From Alcanivorax sp. 24 (GTDB lineage Bacteria > Pseudomonadota > Gammaproteobacteria > Pseudomonadales > Alcanivoracaceae): DNA of 64,000 bases. The notes under the pieces were generated by a model. That model did not search any database. It was given only the letters and a program-made list of their open reading frames with translations, and had not been told where the DNA came from. The stretch covers positions 434,001 to 498,000 of the forward strand of contig NZ_SNUA01000002.1 of the NCBI RefSeq assembly GCF_004360225.1. The letters run 5' to 3'. Shown one piece after another: positions 25,590 through 33,825 of the stretch. Each line of letters opens with the position of its first letter. The first letter of the stretch is position 1. The position numbers and the translations under genes were made by a program.

Positions 25590-26980
25590 TGGCGCGCAAC
25601 GGGTACGCCACGGTGTGGCGCTGGCACTTCTACGCGGGGCTGTTCACGGCCCCGTTTCTGCTGATCCTGGCGATCACCGGCGCCATCTACCTGTTCAACG
25701 ACGAACTCAATGACCTGATTTATCCGCAACTGCGCTTCGCCCCCAGCGGCGACACCGTGCTGCCCGCCGGCGATCTGGTGGCGGCGGTGCGGGAGGCTTA
25801 TCCGCGCGGTACCGTCACCCGTATCGACATGCCGGTGAGTCCCGGCCGCACCGCCATGGCGTTCGTGACGCCGGAGCAGGGCGAACCGCTGCGCGTGTTT
25901 GTCGACCCGGGGGACGCGGGGGTGCTGGGAGCGTTTGTTTATGCCCGCACTCTGGTGGGTTTCGCCGATGTCATGCACGGCTCGCTGCTGATAGGACGCG
26001 GCGGCGACGCGCTGGTGGAACTGGCCGCCAGTTGGGCGCTGGTGCTGGTGATCACCGGGCTGTATCTGTGGTGGCCGCGCGGACGCCGGGGCAGGGGGTT
26101 TACGTTTGACCGGCGCACCCGGGGCCGCAAGCGCTGGCGGGAAATTCACCGTCTGGTGGGCGTGTACACGGCGGTGATGATCGTGTTCCTGATCGTCACC
26201 GGTCTGCCCTGGGCGTCGTTCTGGGGTGACCGCGTGCTGAGCCCGGTAAGCAACGCCCTGGGGCTGGGTTACCCGCCGCAACTGCGCCATCACGGTGGTG
26301 GGGAAGTACCTGCCGAGACCACCCTTTCCGACACAAACCCCTCAAAAACAATGCTGGAGACTCTCGGTGACGCGCCCTGGGCTTTACAGCAAGCGCCGTT
26401 GCCGGACGGCCGCGATCATCACGGCCACCTTCATCACAAAGAGCACGACGGTGAATTGGATACCTCGGCGGCGGCGATCAACCGCGTCCATGCGCTCCTT
26501 GCCGCTCAGGGCTTGCCTTACGGTTACCGGCTGTCGATCCCCGCTGAAGCGAGCGATCCCTACAGCGCCTACACCTACCCGGACCGCCCCCAGGGCCAGC
26601 GCACCCTGCACATGGACAGTGGCGCTCAGCGGTTGCTGGTGAACGTGGGCTTCGACGATTACGGCGCCATCGCCAAGGCGGTGGAACTGGGCGTGGCGCT
26701 GCACATGGGCAACTACTTCGGCCGCGCCAATCAGATCGTCATGTTGCTCACCTGCGTCGCCATCGTCGCGTTGGTGATCACCGGCACTGTCATGTGGTGG
26801 CGCCGACGGCCCGCCAGTGGCCTCGGCGCGCCAGACTCGCCGCCGATCCGCAAACGCTATTGGCTGGTGGTCACGCTGACGCTGCTGGCGCTGTTGCCGC
26901 TGGCGGGGCTCAGTCTGTTGCTGGTGTTGGCGCTGGAAAAAGGAAGGGCGCTGGCGCGGCGCCGGTCAGTGGCCGGCTAA
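25589..26980 (+). CDS. PepSY-associated membrane protein, siderophore-reductase-like
   Basis: Inner-membrane protein of 463 residues of the PepSY_TM family. TM1 (WHFYAGLFTAPFLLILAITGAIYLF) carries the typical W-x-F/H-x-x-G pattern. A PepSY periplasmic segment (VVLPAGDLVAAVREA-type) follows, then TM helices near WALVLVITGLYLWWPRGR and AVMIVFLIVTGLPWASFWG. A His-rich loop (HGHLHHKEHDGE region) and further C-terminal helices come last. Such proteins sit beside siderophore receptors and are thought to reduce or release iron from ferric-siderophores. It is translationally coupled to the receptor upstream. The His-rich stretch may bind metal (inference). Confidence 0.85.
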   Translation: MARNGYATVWRWHFYAGLFTAPFLLILAITGAIYLFNDELNDLIYPQLRFAPSGDTVLPAGDLVAAVREAYPRGTVTRIDMPVSPGRTAMAFVTPEQGEPLRVFVDPGDAGVLGAFVYARTLVGFADVMHGSLLIGRGGDALVELAASWALVLVITGLYLWWPRGRRGRGFTFDRRTRGRKRWREIHRLVGVYTAVMIVFLIVTGLPWASFWGDRVLSPVSNALGLGYPPQLRHHGGGEVPAETTLSDTNPSKTMLETLGDAPWALQQAPLPDGRDHHGHLHHKEHDGELDTSAAAINRVHALLAAQGLPYGYRLSIPAEASDPYSAYTYPDRPQGQRTLHMDSGAQRLLVNVGFDDYGAIAKAVELGVALHMGNYFGRANQIVMLLTCVAIVALVITGTVMWWRRRPASGLGAPDSPPIRKRYWLVVTLTLLALLPLAGLSLLLVLALEKGRALARRRSVAG

Positions 26981-27451
26981 CCGATCCTCCTTGCGGACAT
27001 GGACCAGCAGGGCGTCGAAAGCGACCTTGAGCGCCTTGAAGTCCCGATAATCCGTCACCGGCTGATGCGAAAACCAGTGGGCCTCCCGCCGCTCCCGCTG
27101 GCGGCTGTCCGGCCAGATACGGAGTTCACAGGCGTCGCCGATCACCACCAGATAGAAATCGCGCTGTCCATCGGTGAAGGCAATGTGCCGTGGAATGTAA
27201 GCCTCCACATCGCAGGGCAGGGTGTAATGCAAGGCCTCGCTACGCCACATGATGTTGCCCATGGGCGCCTTCACCGAGCAGCCGAAGGAGTTGTGGTGGT
27301 TGTGGAGCACGCGGTTGATGTCGTCCAGGGGAAACGCTTCCCTGGTCCTGGCCCGGCGCGGCCGCTCGAACAGCCGGTCGATCCAGTTCTGCTTCTCCCC
27401 GTTTCCGGACAGGCCGCCGCACAGGCGCTCCTCTCGGTAGTAGATGTTCAT
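26966..27451 (-). CDS. Hypothetical protein
   Basis: A soluble 161-residue protein that I do not recognise. It has a basic middle (RLFERPRRARTREAFPLDD), an HNHHNSFGCSVKAPMG stretch and alternating strand/helix-like segments. No signal or membrane helix is seen. It is convergent with, and overlaps by 15 bp, the 3' end of the PepSY gene. Codon usage looks like the surrounding chromosome, so it is probably a real lineage-specific gene. Confidence 0.65.
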   Translation of the reverse strand: MNIYYREERLCGGLSGNGEKQNWIDRLFERPRRARTREAFPLDDINRVLHNHHNSFGCSVKAPMGNIMWRSEALHYTLPCDVEAYIPRHIAFTDGQRDFYLVVIGDACELRIWPDSRQRERREAHWFSHQPVTDYRDFKALKVAFDALLVHVRKEDRLAGH

Positions 27452-27773
27452 CGCGGTGATGCTCTCCTGGCCGGGTGTTCTGGCTTCCGTCTAAACACCG
27501 GGGCAACTTATAAGGGCCGGGAAAGATTGTCCACGGACATCGAGGTCCGTGAATCGTTGCCGCGCCGCGATTCGTTGCCAAGCGGAGCGCCGCCCGGACA
27601 TCTTCCCACGGCAAGGCAGCTTCCCACGGAGGGAGGCCACGGAGCCGCTGTGGGAAGCCGCCTTGGCGGCGAATACACACCCTGGCGGTGTGACCCGGGC
27701 CGGCCTCTGTGCCATAATCCACGCCGCTTTTCACTCTTTCCTCTCCATTCGCTCTTCGATCCGGAATCCGACC
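27452..27773. other. Intergenic region with REP pair upstream of ybiT
   Basis: 322 bp with no gene. A REP pair occupies 27612-27674 and a partial unit (TCTTCCCACGG) about 27601. A CATAAT hexamer at 27713-27718 could be the ybiT -10. Confidence 0.55.
27612..27674. repeat. REP-like pair
   Basis: CAAGGCAGCTTCCCACGG and the inverted GCCGCTGTGGGAAGCCGCCTTGGCGGCGAAT, in the standard head-to-head arrangement around GGAGGCCACGGA. Confidence 0.75.
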
Positions 27774-29363
27774 TTGCTGACCACCGCCAATATCACCATG
27801 CAGTTTGGTGCCAAGCCGCTGTTTGAAAACGTCTCCGTCAAATTTGGTGACGGCAACCGCTATGGACTGATCGGCGCCAACGGCTCCGGCAAGTCCACCT
27901 TCATGAAGATCCTCGGCCGCGACCTGGAACCGTCCGCCGGCAATGTCTCCAAGGACCCCAACGAGCGCATCGGCAAGCTGCGCCAGGACCAGTTCGCCTA
28001 CGAGCAGTATTCGGTGGTGGACACGGTGATCATGGGCCACGAGGAACTGTGGAAGGTCAAGGAAGAGCGTGACGCCATCTACTCGAAAGACGAGATGACC
28101 GAGGAGGACGGCATCCGTGCCGGTGAACTGGAAGCGGAATTCGCCGAGCTGGACGGCTACACCGCCGAGTCCCGCGCCGGCGACCTGTTGCTCGGTGTCG
28201 GTATTCCGGTGGAGCAGCATGTCGGCCCCATGAGTGAAGTGGCGCCGGGCTGGAAACTGCGCGTGCTGCTGGCTCAGGTGCTGTTCTCCGATCCGGACAT
28301 CATGTTGCTGGACGAGCCCACCAACAACCTGGACATCAATACCATCCGCTGGCTCGAAGACGTGCTCAACCAGCGCCAGTGCACCATGATCATCATTTCC
28401 CACGACCGCCACTTCCTCAACAGCGTGTGCACGCACATGGCGGACCTGGATTACGGTGAGCTGCGCGTTTACCCGGGCAATTACGACGAGTACATGACCG
28501 CCGCCACCCAGGCGATCGAGCGCAAGCGTGCCGACAACGCCAAGAAGAAGGCGCAGATCGCCGACCTGCAGCAGTTCGTCAGCCGCTTCTCCGCCAACGC
28601 CTCCAAATCCAAGCAGGCGACCTCGCGGGCCAAACAGATCGACAAGATCAAACTGGAGGAGATCAAACCCTCCAGCCGTCAGAACCCGTACATCGTGTTC
28701 GAGCAGGAGAAAAAGCTGTTCCGCAACGCGCTGGAAGTGAAGAGCCTGGCGAAAAGCTTCGACGAGGAATTGTTCTCCGGACTGGATCTGCGTGTGGAAG
28801 TGGGCGAGCGCATTGCCATCATCGGCCCCAACGGCGTCGGTAAATCCACCTTGCTGCGCTGCCTGGTCGGCGACCTGGAACCCAGCGCCGGCGAAGTGAA
28901 ATGGTCGGAAAACGCCACCCTGGGCTATTACGCCCAGGATCACGCCGCCGACTTCGAGGAAAAGCTGAATCTGTTCGATTGGATGGCCCAATGGGGCAAA
29001 CCCAGCGACGACGAACAAGTGATTCGCGGCACCCTGGGCCGGCTGCTGTTTTCCTCCAACGAGATCAACAAAACCGTGGACGTGATCTCGGGTGGCGAGC
29101 AGGGCCGCATGCTGTTCGGCAAGATCATGCTGCAGCGGCCCAACATCCTGCTGCTGGACGAGCCCACCAACCACCTGGACATGGAGTCCATCGAGTCGCT
29201 CAACCTGGCGCTGGAAAACTACCCCGGCACCTTGCTGTTCGTCAGCCACGACCGCGAGTTCGTGTCCTCCCTGGCCACCCGCATCATCGAACTGACGCCC
29301 ACCGGCATCGTCGACTTCCACGGCAACTACGAGGACTACCTGCGCAGCCAGGGCGTGGTTTGA
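27774..29363 (+). CDS. ybiT: ABC-F family ATPase YbiT
   Basis: Ribosome-associated ABC-F protein of 529 residues with two nucleotide-binding domains and no membrane segments. Domain 1: Walker [10 protein letters not shown], signature [13 protein letters not shown] and [10 protein letters not shown]. The long charged linker ([22 protein letters not shown]) follows. Domain 2: [21 protein letters not shown] and [15 protein letters not shown]. The length matches E. coli YbiT (530) and the sequence is very similar by memory. The TTG at 27774 ([11 protein letters not shown]) is where YbiT homologues begin. An upstream extension through the REP region was rejected. It probably rescues or tunes translating ribosomes. 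Confidence 0.92.
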   Translation: MLTTANITMQFGAKPLFENVSVKFGDGNRYGLIGANGSGKSTFMKILGRDLEPSAGNVSKDPNERIGKLRQDQFAYEQYSVVDTVIMGHEELWKVKEERDAIYSKDEMTEEDGIRAGELEAEFAELDGYTAESRAGDLLLGVGIPVEQHVGPMSEVAPGWKLRVLLAQVLFSDPDIMLLDEPTNNLDINTIRWLEDVLNQRQCTMIIISHDRHFLNSVCTHMADLDYGELRVYPGNYDEYMTAATQAIERKRADNAKKKAQIADLQQFVSRFSANASKSKQATSRAKQIDKIKLEEIKPSSRQNPYIVFEQEKKLFRNALEVKSLAKSFDEELFSGLDLRVEVGERIAIIGPNGVGKSTLLRCLVGDLEPSAGEVKWSENATLGYYAQDHAADFEEKLNLFDWMAQWGKPSDDEQVIRGTLGRLLFSSNEINKTVDVISGGEQGRMLFGKIMLQRPNILLLDEPTNHLDMESIESLNLALENYPGTLLFVSHDREFVSSLATRIIELTPTGIVDFHGNYEDYLRSQGVV

Positions 29364-29378
29364 TCCAGCAGGTACCCC

Positions 29379-29449
29379 ATTCGCTGCTGAAGCAGCTTCC
29401 CACAGCGGCTACGTAGTCCGGTCTGTGGGAAGCTGCCTTGGCAGCGAAT
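29379..29449. repeat. REP-like pair
   Basis: TTCGCTGCTGAAGCAGCTTCCCACAG and CTGTGGGAAGCTGCCTTGGCAGCGAA around CGGCTACGTAGTCCGG. It lies between the convergent ybiT and pirin genes and may act as a shared transcript end. Confidence 0.75.
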
Positions 29450-29507
29450 AGAGCGTTACTTCGTATCTCCAAGACTAATGGACTGGTGACGATTCTGGAC
29501 CGCACCC

Positions 29508-30206
29508 TCAAACCACATCCACCAGCACCACCTCGCTGTCCGCCTCGGCGCTGACCGTCAGCCGGGTTTCGTCCTCGATGGCCAGACCATCCCCAGCTTC
29601 CGCCAACATACCGTTGACCCGCACCCGGCCCTTGGCCGGCACCAGATAGGCCTTGCGCCCCGGCGCCAGCTCGTAGACCGCCTCCTGGCCGTGATTCAGG
29701 GTCGCCGCCACCACCCGGGCGTCGGCCTGGATCGGCAGCGCGCCGTCTTCCGCCGGCTCCCCGCTGGCCAGCGTCACGAAGCCGCCGGCCCGATCACCCT
29801 TGGGAAACGGCTTACTGCCCCAGGTGGGCGGCAGGCCCGTGGCGTTCGGGATGATCCAGATCTGGAAGATGCGCGTCTCGGTCTCCTCCAGGTTGTACTC
29901 GCTGTGGGTAATGCCGGTGCCCGCGGACATCACCTGTACGTCCCCGGCCTCGGTGCAGCCCTTGTTGCCCAGGCTGTCCTGGTGGGTAATCGCGCCTTCG
30001 CGGACGTAGGTAATGATCTCCATGTCCCGGTGCGAATGCGGCGGGAAACCGGTCCCCGGGGCGATGGTGTCGTCGTTCCACACCCGCAACTCGCCCCAGT
30101 GCAAATGCTCCGGGTCGTAGTAATTGGCGAAGGAGAAATGATGCTTGGTATCCAGCCAGCCGTGCCGGGCACCGCCCAGTTCATTGAAGGGTCGCAGTCT
30201 GATCAT
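29508..30206 (-). CDS. Pirin family protein (YhhW-type)
   Basis: Bicupin protein of 232 residues. The N-terminal cupin carries the metal motif PHSHRDMEIITYVREG (two His plus Glu) and the later H in GTGITHSEYNLE. The C-terminal cupin (AYLVPAKGRVRVNG) lacks metal ligands, as is usual. E. coli YhhW of this family has quercetin 2,3-dioxygenase activity in vitro, but the physiological role in most bacteria is redox sensing or unknown. It is a single gene, divergent from the AHSA1-family gene. Confidence 0.9.
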   Translation of the reverse strand: MIRLRPFNELGGARHGWLDTKHHFSFANYYDPEHLHWGELRVWNDDTIAPGTGFPPHSHRDMEIITYVREGAITHQDSLGNKGCTEAGDVQVMSAGTGITHSEYNLEETETRIFQIWIIPNATGLPPTWGSKPFPKGDRAGGFVTLASGEPAEDGALPIQADARVVAATLNHGQEAVYELAPGRKAYLVPAKGRVRVNGMLAEAGDGLAIEDETRLTVSAEADSEVVLVDVV

Positions 30207-30421
30207 AATGTCCTCCTTATGTCCTCCTAAGTGGACACAGGCGTGGGTGCCTGGCCACTCGATGACGTCACTCTAGGATTGGATCGGCCGATAAAAAACA
30301 GGGAAAAGTGGTGACATTGAATCGGATTATTCGATGAACAGGCTCGCTGCGCTGCCGTTGTCGAAATGGCCGGCCGGCAGCCGACTAACCGGCATTCAGA
30401 GATCAAAAAAGGAGAACACCC

Positions 30422-30874
30422 ATGTCCGGCAACACCGTTCGTCTGCACCGCGTCCTGCGCGGCACCCCCGACCGCGTCTACCGCGCCTTCATCGACCCGG
30501 ACGCCATGGTCAAATGGCTGCCGCCCCACGGCTTCACCGGCAAGGTTTACGACATGGACGCCCGCGAAGGCGGCGGCTACCGCATGACCTTCACCAACTT
30601 CACCACCGGCAACAGCCACGCCTTCGGCGGCCGCTTCGTCGAACTCAAGCCCAACGAACTGATCCGCTACACCGACCAGTTCGAGGACCCCAACTTGCCC
30701 GGGGAAATGCAGGTCACCGTCACCCTCAAGCAAGTGCTGTGCGGCACCGAAGTGCACATCACCCAGGAAGGCATCCCCGACGCCATCCCGTTGGAGTTCT
30801 GCTACCAGGGCTGGCAAGAATCCCTGATCCAATTGGCGCAACTGGTGGACCCGGAAATCCCGGACGAGGGCTGA
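30422..30874 (+). CDS. AHSA1/SRPBCC family protein
   Basis: A soluble 150-residue protein of the Bet v1-like/START superfamily (AHSA1, activator of Hsp90-like). The characteristic N-terminus VLRGTPDRVYRAFIDPDAMVKWLPP and the C-terminal YQGWQESLIQLAQLVDPE helix are clear. These proteins have a hydrophobic ligand cavity and mostly unknown ligands. The ATG at 30422 follows AAAGGAG. It is divergent from the pirin gene. Confidence 0.88.
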   Translation: MSGNTVRLHRVLRGTPDRVYRAFIDPDAMVKWLPPHGFTGKVYDMDAREGGGYRMTFTNFTTGNSHAFGGRFVELKPNELIRYTDQFEDPNLPGEMQVTVTLKQVLCGTEVHITQEGIPDAIPLEFCYQGWQESLIQLAQLVDPEIPDEG

Positions 30875-30892
30875 GTTGAGCAACCCGTCCAC

Positions 30893-30931
30893 TCGCTCCC
30901 ACGGATTACTCTACGAAGCCGCTGTGGGAGA
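30893..30931. repeat. REP-like unit, partial
   Basis: CTCCCACGGATTACTCTACGAAGCCGCTGTGGGAG contains two inverted cores (CTCCCAC and GTGGGAG) and the family's middle CTACGAAGCCG, but lacks the outer arms. It lies just after the AHSA1 gene. Confidence 0.55.
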
Positions 30932-30952
30932 TTCTATGGTGCCCTGCAATGC

Positions 30953-31080
30953 TTAAAAGAGCTTTGCGGGGCAATATTCTTGTTGCTGCTTCATCAGGGC
31001 GAAGGCGGTGCGGGCGATCTTCCGGGCCAGGATGACCAGCCTGCTGGCAAATTTCCTTCCCGGAGAGCTGTGATTCGCCA
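30953..31080 (-). pseudogene. Possible transposase C-terminal remnant
   Basis: On the minus strand one frame ending at a TAA (30953-30955) reads about 40 residues including FASRLVILARKIARTAFALM and a KQQQEY tail, then CPAKLF. This helical, basic ending resembles the C-terminal tails of some insertion-sequence transposases. No start or catalytic domain is present. It marks the left side of the accessory region. The family is not assigned. Confidence 0.35.
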
Positions 31081-31117
31081 GCAAGACACTCGCAGCTTCG
31101 TACCAACCTCTCCATCA

Positions 31118-31144
31118 CTGTGGGAAGCTGCCTCGGCAGCGAAC
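31118..31144. repeat. REP-like single unit
   Basis: CTGTGGGAAGCTGCCTCGGCAGCGAA is a single unit of the family, without an inverted partner nearby, upstream of the small membrane protein gene. Confidence 0.6.
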
Positions 31145-31243
31145 GCCAAGCGCATCCCGCCTCAATGCCGTCCCGAACTCCCCATGCCTGCCCTCCCACC
31201 GGATGTGATAGCGTTCGTGAAGCGCCCGCTCACAGGAGGCCCC

Positions 31244-31681
31244 ATGTCCAACGCCCAGCACCCGCCCAACGCAAAAGAATGGCTCCAAGCGTTCATCGGC
31301 GGTTTCATCGCCACCCTGTTGTTCCACCAGGGCGTCATCGCCCTGTTCTGGCTGGCCGGCCTGATCCCGGCGGCGCCCTGGAATATGAGCCCGGTGCCGC
31401 CGTTCGGCATTCCCAAAGTCCTGTCCCTGGCGTTCTGGGGTGGCGTCTGGGGCCCCCCGATCTGGTGGCTGATCCGCCGCTGGCGGGGCCCGCGTCATTG
31501 GCTTGGCGCCCTGATCGCCGGCGCCATTGGTCCGACCCTGGTGGCCATGTTGGTGGTGTTTCCCCTGAAAGGTCTGGAGGTCAGCGCCAACAAGGTGGTG
31601 GGCGGCCTGATCGTCAACGGCGCCTGGGGATTGGGGCTGGCGGTGTGGATGCGGCTTGTGTTCACTCGAAAGGTGGTTTGA
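31244..31681 (+). CDS. Small integral membrane protein
   Basis: A 145-residue protein with four hydrophobic helices: FIGGFIATLLFHQGVIALFW, VLSLAFWGGVWGPPIWWLI, LGALIAGAIGPTLVAMLVVF, and VGGLIVNGAWGLGLAVWMRL. No enzyme motif is recognised. The family resembles uncharacterised membrane proteins of proteobacteria. The ATG at 31244 follows CAGGAGG. It lies just upstream of the AbiE operators, but codon use is like the host and it is probably not part of that module. Confidence 0.75.
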   Translation: MSNAQHPPNAKEWLQAFIGGFIATLLFHQGVIALFWLAGLIPAAPWNMSPVPPFGIPKVLSLAFWGGVWGPPIWWLIRRWRGPRHWLGALIAGAIGPTLVAMLVVFPLKGLEVSANKVVGGLIVNGAWGLGLAVWMRLVFTRKVV

Positions 31682-31692
31682 GAAAGAGGATT

Positions 31693-31788
31693 TTTGCGGC
31701 GAAAAACGCCGCAAATTATTTGACTTTCAAACTTCAAACGACAGAATGGTTTAGTGTTCTTCAAATTTGCGTCGATTTTCGCCGTAAA
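31693..31788. promoter_or_regulatory. Two 23-bp operator palindromes upstream of abiEi
   Basis: Two imperfect palindromes share the plan TTTGCG-K-CG-N5-CGCCG-Y-AAA, at 31693-31715 and 31766-31788. Their centres are 73 bp apart, about seven helical turns. AbiEi antitoxins studied elsewhere bind two 23-bp inverted repeats in their own promoter cooperatively and repress it. The match in number, length and position supports the same negative autoregulation here (inference from sequence). Confidence 0.75.
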
Positions 31789-31806
31789 CAGGAATAAGGG
31801 TAAACC

Positions 31807-32580
31807 ATGAGTCTGTCTTCCCCCTCGGAATGGGCCGCCAGCCTGCCCATGGGCCAGGTGGCCACCCGCCAGTGGCTGCAGGCCCGCGGGGCGTCCCGCC
31901 ATGCCCTGGACAATGCGCTGAAATCCGGACGTCTGACCGCGCCGGCCCGCGGCCTGCTGGCGCGTCCGGGCCTGCCAGTGACCTGGGAAGGTGTGGTCGC
32001 CTCACTGGACCGCATGATGCCAGACCCGGTCTATGTGGGCGGGCTGTCCGCGCTGGAACGGTCAGGCCTGGGCCATTACGTGACCATGGCTTCCCGGGTT
32101 CACCTGTATTCGCCCGGGCCGGCGCCGGCCTGGCTGACGCGGCTGCCGGTCGGGGTGGACTGGGTGTGGCACGTCACCACGCGGCTGTGGGACCAACAGG
32201 CCCTGCAAGACAGCGGCAGCGTTCGCGAACAGCGCACGCCTACCCTGGAGGGCTGGCCCATGGCCTCCCCGGAACAGGCGTTCCTGGAAGTGCTGGCGGA
32301 CGTCCCCGAGAGCGTCAGCTTCGAGCACGCGGATAATCTGATGCGCGGCCTGAGCGCCTTGTCGCCACGCCGGCTGGACACCTTGCTGCACGCCTGCCGC
32401 CACGTGCGGGTAAAACGTCTTTTCTTCTTCTTCGCCGATCGCCATCCCTATCCCTGGCGCAAGCGCCTGGACCCGGCGGACTACGACCTGGGCTCGGGAA
32501 AACGCAGTGTGGTCAGGGGAGGGCGGCTGGACCGCACTTATCTGATCACCATCCCGGAAGCCTTCCATGGACAGGAATAA
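31807..32580 (+). CDS. AbiEi-family antitoxin/transcriptional repressor
   Basis: A 257-residue antitoxin of an AbiE (type IV) toxin-antitoxin/abortive-infection module. The N-terminal winged helix (TRQWLQARGASRHALDNALKSGRL) is followed by the AbiEi core (ALERSGLGHYV, RLPVGVDWVWHVTTRLWD, MASPEQAFLEVLADVP). Basic residues near the end (KRLFFFFADRHPYPWRKRLDP) are typical. Its last codons overlap the original ATG of the toxin gene (32567), as in other abiE operons. Two palindromic operators lie upstream. The gene itself appears intact, while its partner is interrupted by a MITE. Confidence 0.9.
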   Translation: MSLSSPSEWAASLPMGQVATRQWLQARGASRHALDNALKSGRLTAPARGLLARPGLPVTWEGVVASLDRMMPDPVYVGGLSALERSGLGHYVTMASRVHLYSPGPAPAWLTRLPVGVDWVWHVTTRLWDQQALQDSGSVREQRTPTLEGWPMASPEQAFLEVLADVPESVSFEHADNLMRGLSALSPRRLDTLLHACRHVRVKRLFFFFADRHPYPWRKRLDPADYDLGSGKRSVVRGGRLDRTYLITIPEAFHGQE

Positions 32581-33771
32581 TCCTTAGAGCCTGTTCACGA
32601 TCTCTACGCCGCCGCGTTGCTGCTGGAAAAGCCGCCAGGCGGCGTCGCGGACTGCAGGCTTTGGTGGGCCAAAGGCAAAGGCCGGGGCGTCGTCTGGCGG
32701 CTTTTCCAGCGCAACCCGGAGGGCCGGGCCCCTTTTGTCGCCAGGCCGCGATTACGCTTGTTTATGTAGAATGACTACACTGCACAATCGGAATCACGCC
32801 CTGGCGACAAAATGAGCTCCGGCGCGGCGGTGTAGAGATCGTGAACAGGCTCTTACTACCGGCAAGTGGCGTTGCTGCTGCAAGTGCTGCCCTTTGTGTT
32901 CCTGGAATCCTGTTTCGCCCTCAAGGGCGGCACCGCCATCAATCTGTTCGTGCGCGACCTGCCACGCCTGTCGGTGGACATCGACTTGGTCTACCTGCCG
33001 GACGGTGACAGAGAGCAGGCGCTACCGGCCATTCACCAGGCCCTGGACCGTATCGCCGACGACCTGGAACAGGGACTGGCCGCCACCGTGACACGCAGCT
33101 ACCGGCACAAAATCGACTCGCTGCATCTCACCGTGGAACGGAACAACACCGCCATCAAAGTGGAGCTGTCCCCGGTGATGCGAGGCACGGTTTTCCCCGT
33201 CGCGAACCGCGAAGTGGTGGCGACCGTGGAAGACGAATTCGGCTTCGCCGAAGTCCCGGTGTTGGCGCTGGCGGACCTCTACGCCGGCAAACTCTGCGCC
33301 GCCTTCGACCGGCAGCACCCAAGGGACCTGTTCGATGTGATGCTGCTGCTTGAGAACGAGGGCATTGCCGACCAACTGCGCAAAGCGTTTCTGGTCTATC
33401 TGATCTGCCACCCCCGGCCGATGGAAGAACTGCTGCAACCGCATTGGCGGCCCATGCAGGATGTCTTCGACGGCGAGTTCAGCGGCATGACACTGCGCCC
33501 GGTCACCCTGGAGGAATTAAGAAAAGCCGGAACCCAGGCCTTGAACCAGCTCCTTGCACAACTGACCGACCCGGAAAAACGCTTTCTTTGCAGCCTCTAC
33601 CAAGGGCCTCCGGATTGGACTGCGCTGGGCATCAGTGGCATCGAGAAGCTGCCGGCGGTGCAATGGAAGGTGCGCAATATCGAAAAGATGACGCAAGAGA
33701 AGCGGCGCGGCGCGCTGATGGCGTTGCGGCGTGTGCTTTCGATGGGGGAGCCTTGGGAGGATACGACTTGA
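32567..33771 (+). pseudogene. AbiEii-family nucleotidyltransferase toxin, interrupted by a MITE
   Basis: Toxin partner of AbiEi. The original start is ATG at 32567, overlapping abiEi. It reads MDRNNP and then hits a stop created by the element inserted at 32587-32852. Removing the element and one TTA copy restores MDRNNPYYRQVALLLQVLPF in frame with the rest. The remaining frame holds the full nucleotidyltransferase core: GGTAINLF, SVDIDLVYLP, the FAEVPVLALADLYAGKLCAAF segment and RDLFDVML. The element supplies an in-frame stop at 32842. Only a GTG at 32866 without a good ribosome binding site could start the remainder (301 residues). The toxin is probably silenced or very weakly made. Confidence 0.88.
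32587..32852. mobile_element. MITE-like element, copy B (266 bp), inserted in abiEii
   Basis: The ends GAGCCTGTTCACGATCTCTAC and its reverse complement are near-perfect inverted repeats. They are flanked by TTA direct repeats at 32584-32586 and 32853-32855. It is reverse-oriented relative to copy A (16650-16932), with the shared interior TGTTTATGTAGAATGACTAC and AAAAGCCGCCAG arms. No coding capacity. A 3-bp T-N-A duplication is known for some IS5-family transposases, so such an enzyme elsewhere in the genome may have mobilised it (inference). Confidence 0.9.
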
Positions 33772-33775
33772 CGAT

Positions 33776-33809
33776 ACCCATTTTGGGGATGATAGTACCC
33801 AAAATGGGT
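33776..33809. promoter_or_regulatory. Tandem operators upstream of the MNT/HEPN pair
   Basis: Two 11-bp palindromes, CCCATTTTGGG (33777-33787) and CCCAAAATGGG (33798-33808), have centres exactly 21 bp apart. Together they form a larger perfect 12-10-12 inverted repeat. They end 17 bp before the start codon. The winged-helix part of the encoded nucleotidyltransferase is the likely ligand (autoregulation, inference). Confidence 0.65.
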
Positions 33810-33825
33810 CTTAAAGAGGCATGCA

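Noticed and set aside
27240-29321. Antisense frame of about 690 codons opposite ybiT
   Set aside because: It mirrors the ABC-F gene. The ybiT assignment is secure and the mirror has no recognisable motif.
30906-31199. 97-codon minus-strand frame beside the AHSA1 gene
   Set aside because: It is mostly REP-derived sequence in a frame different from the transposase-like tail, and there is no ribosome binding site.
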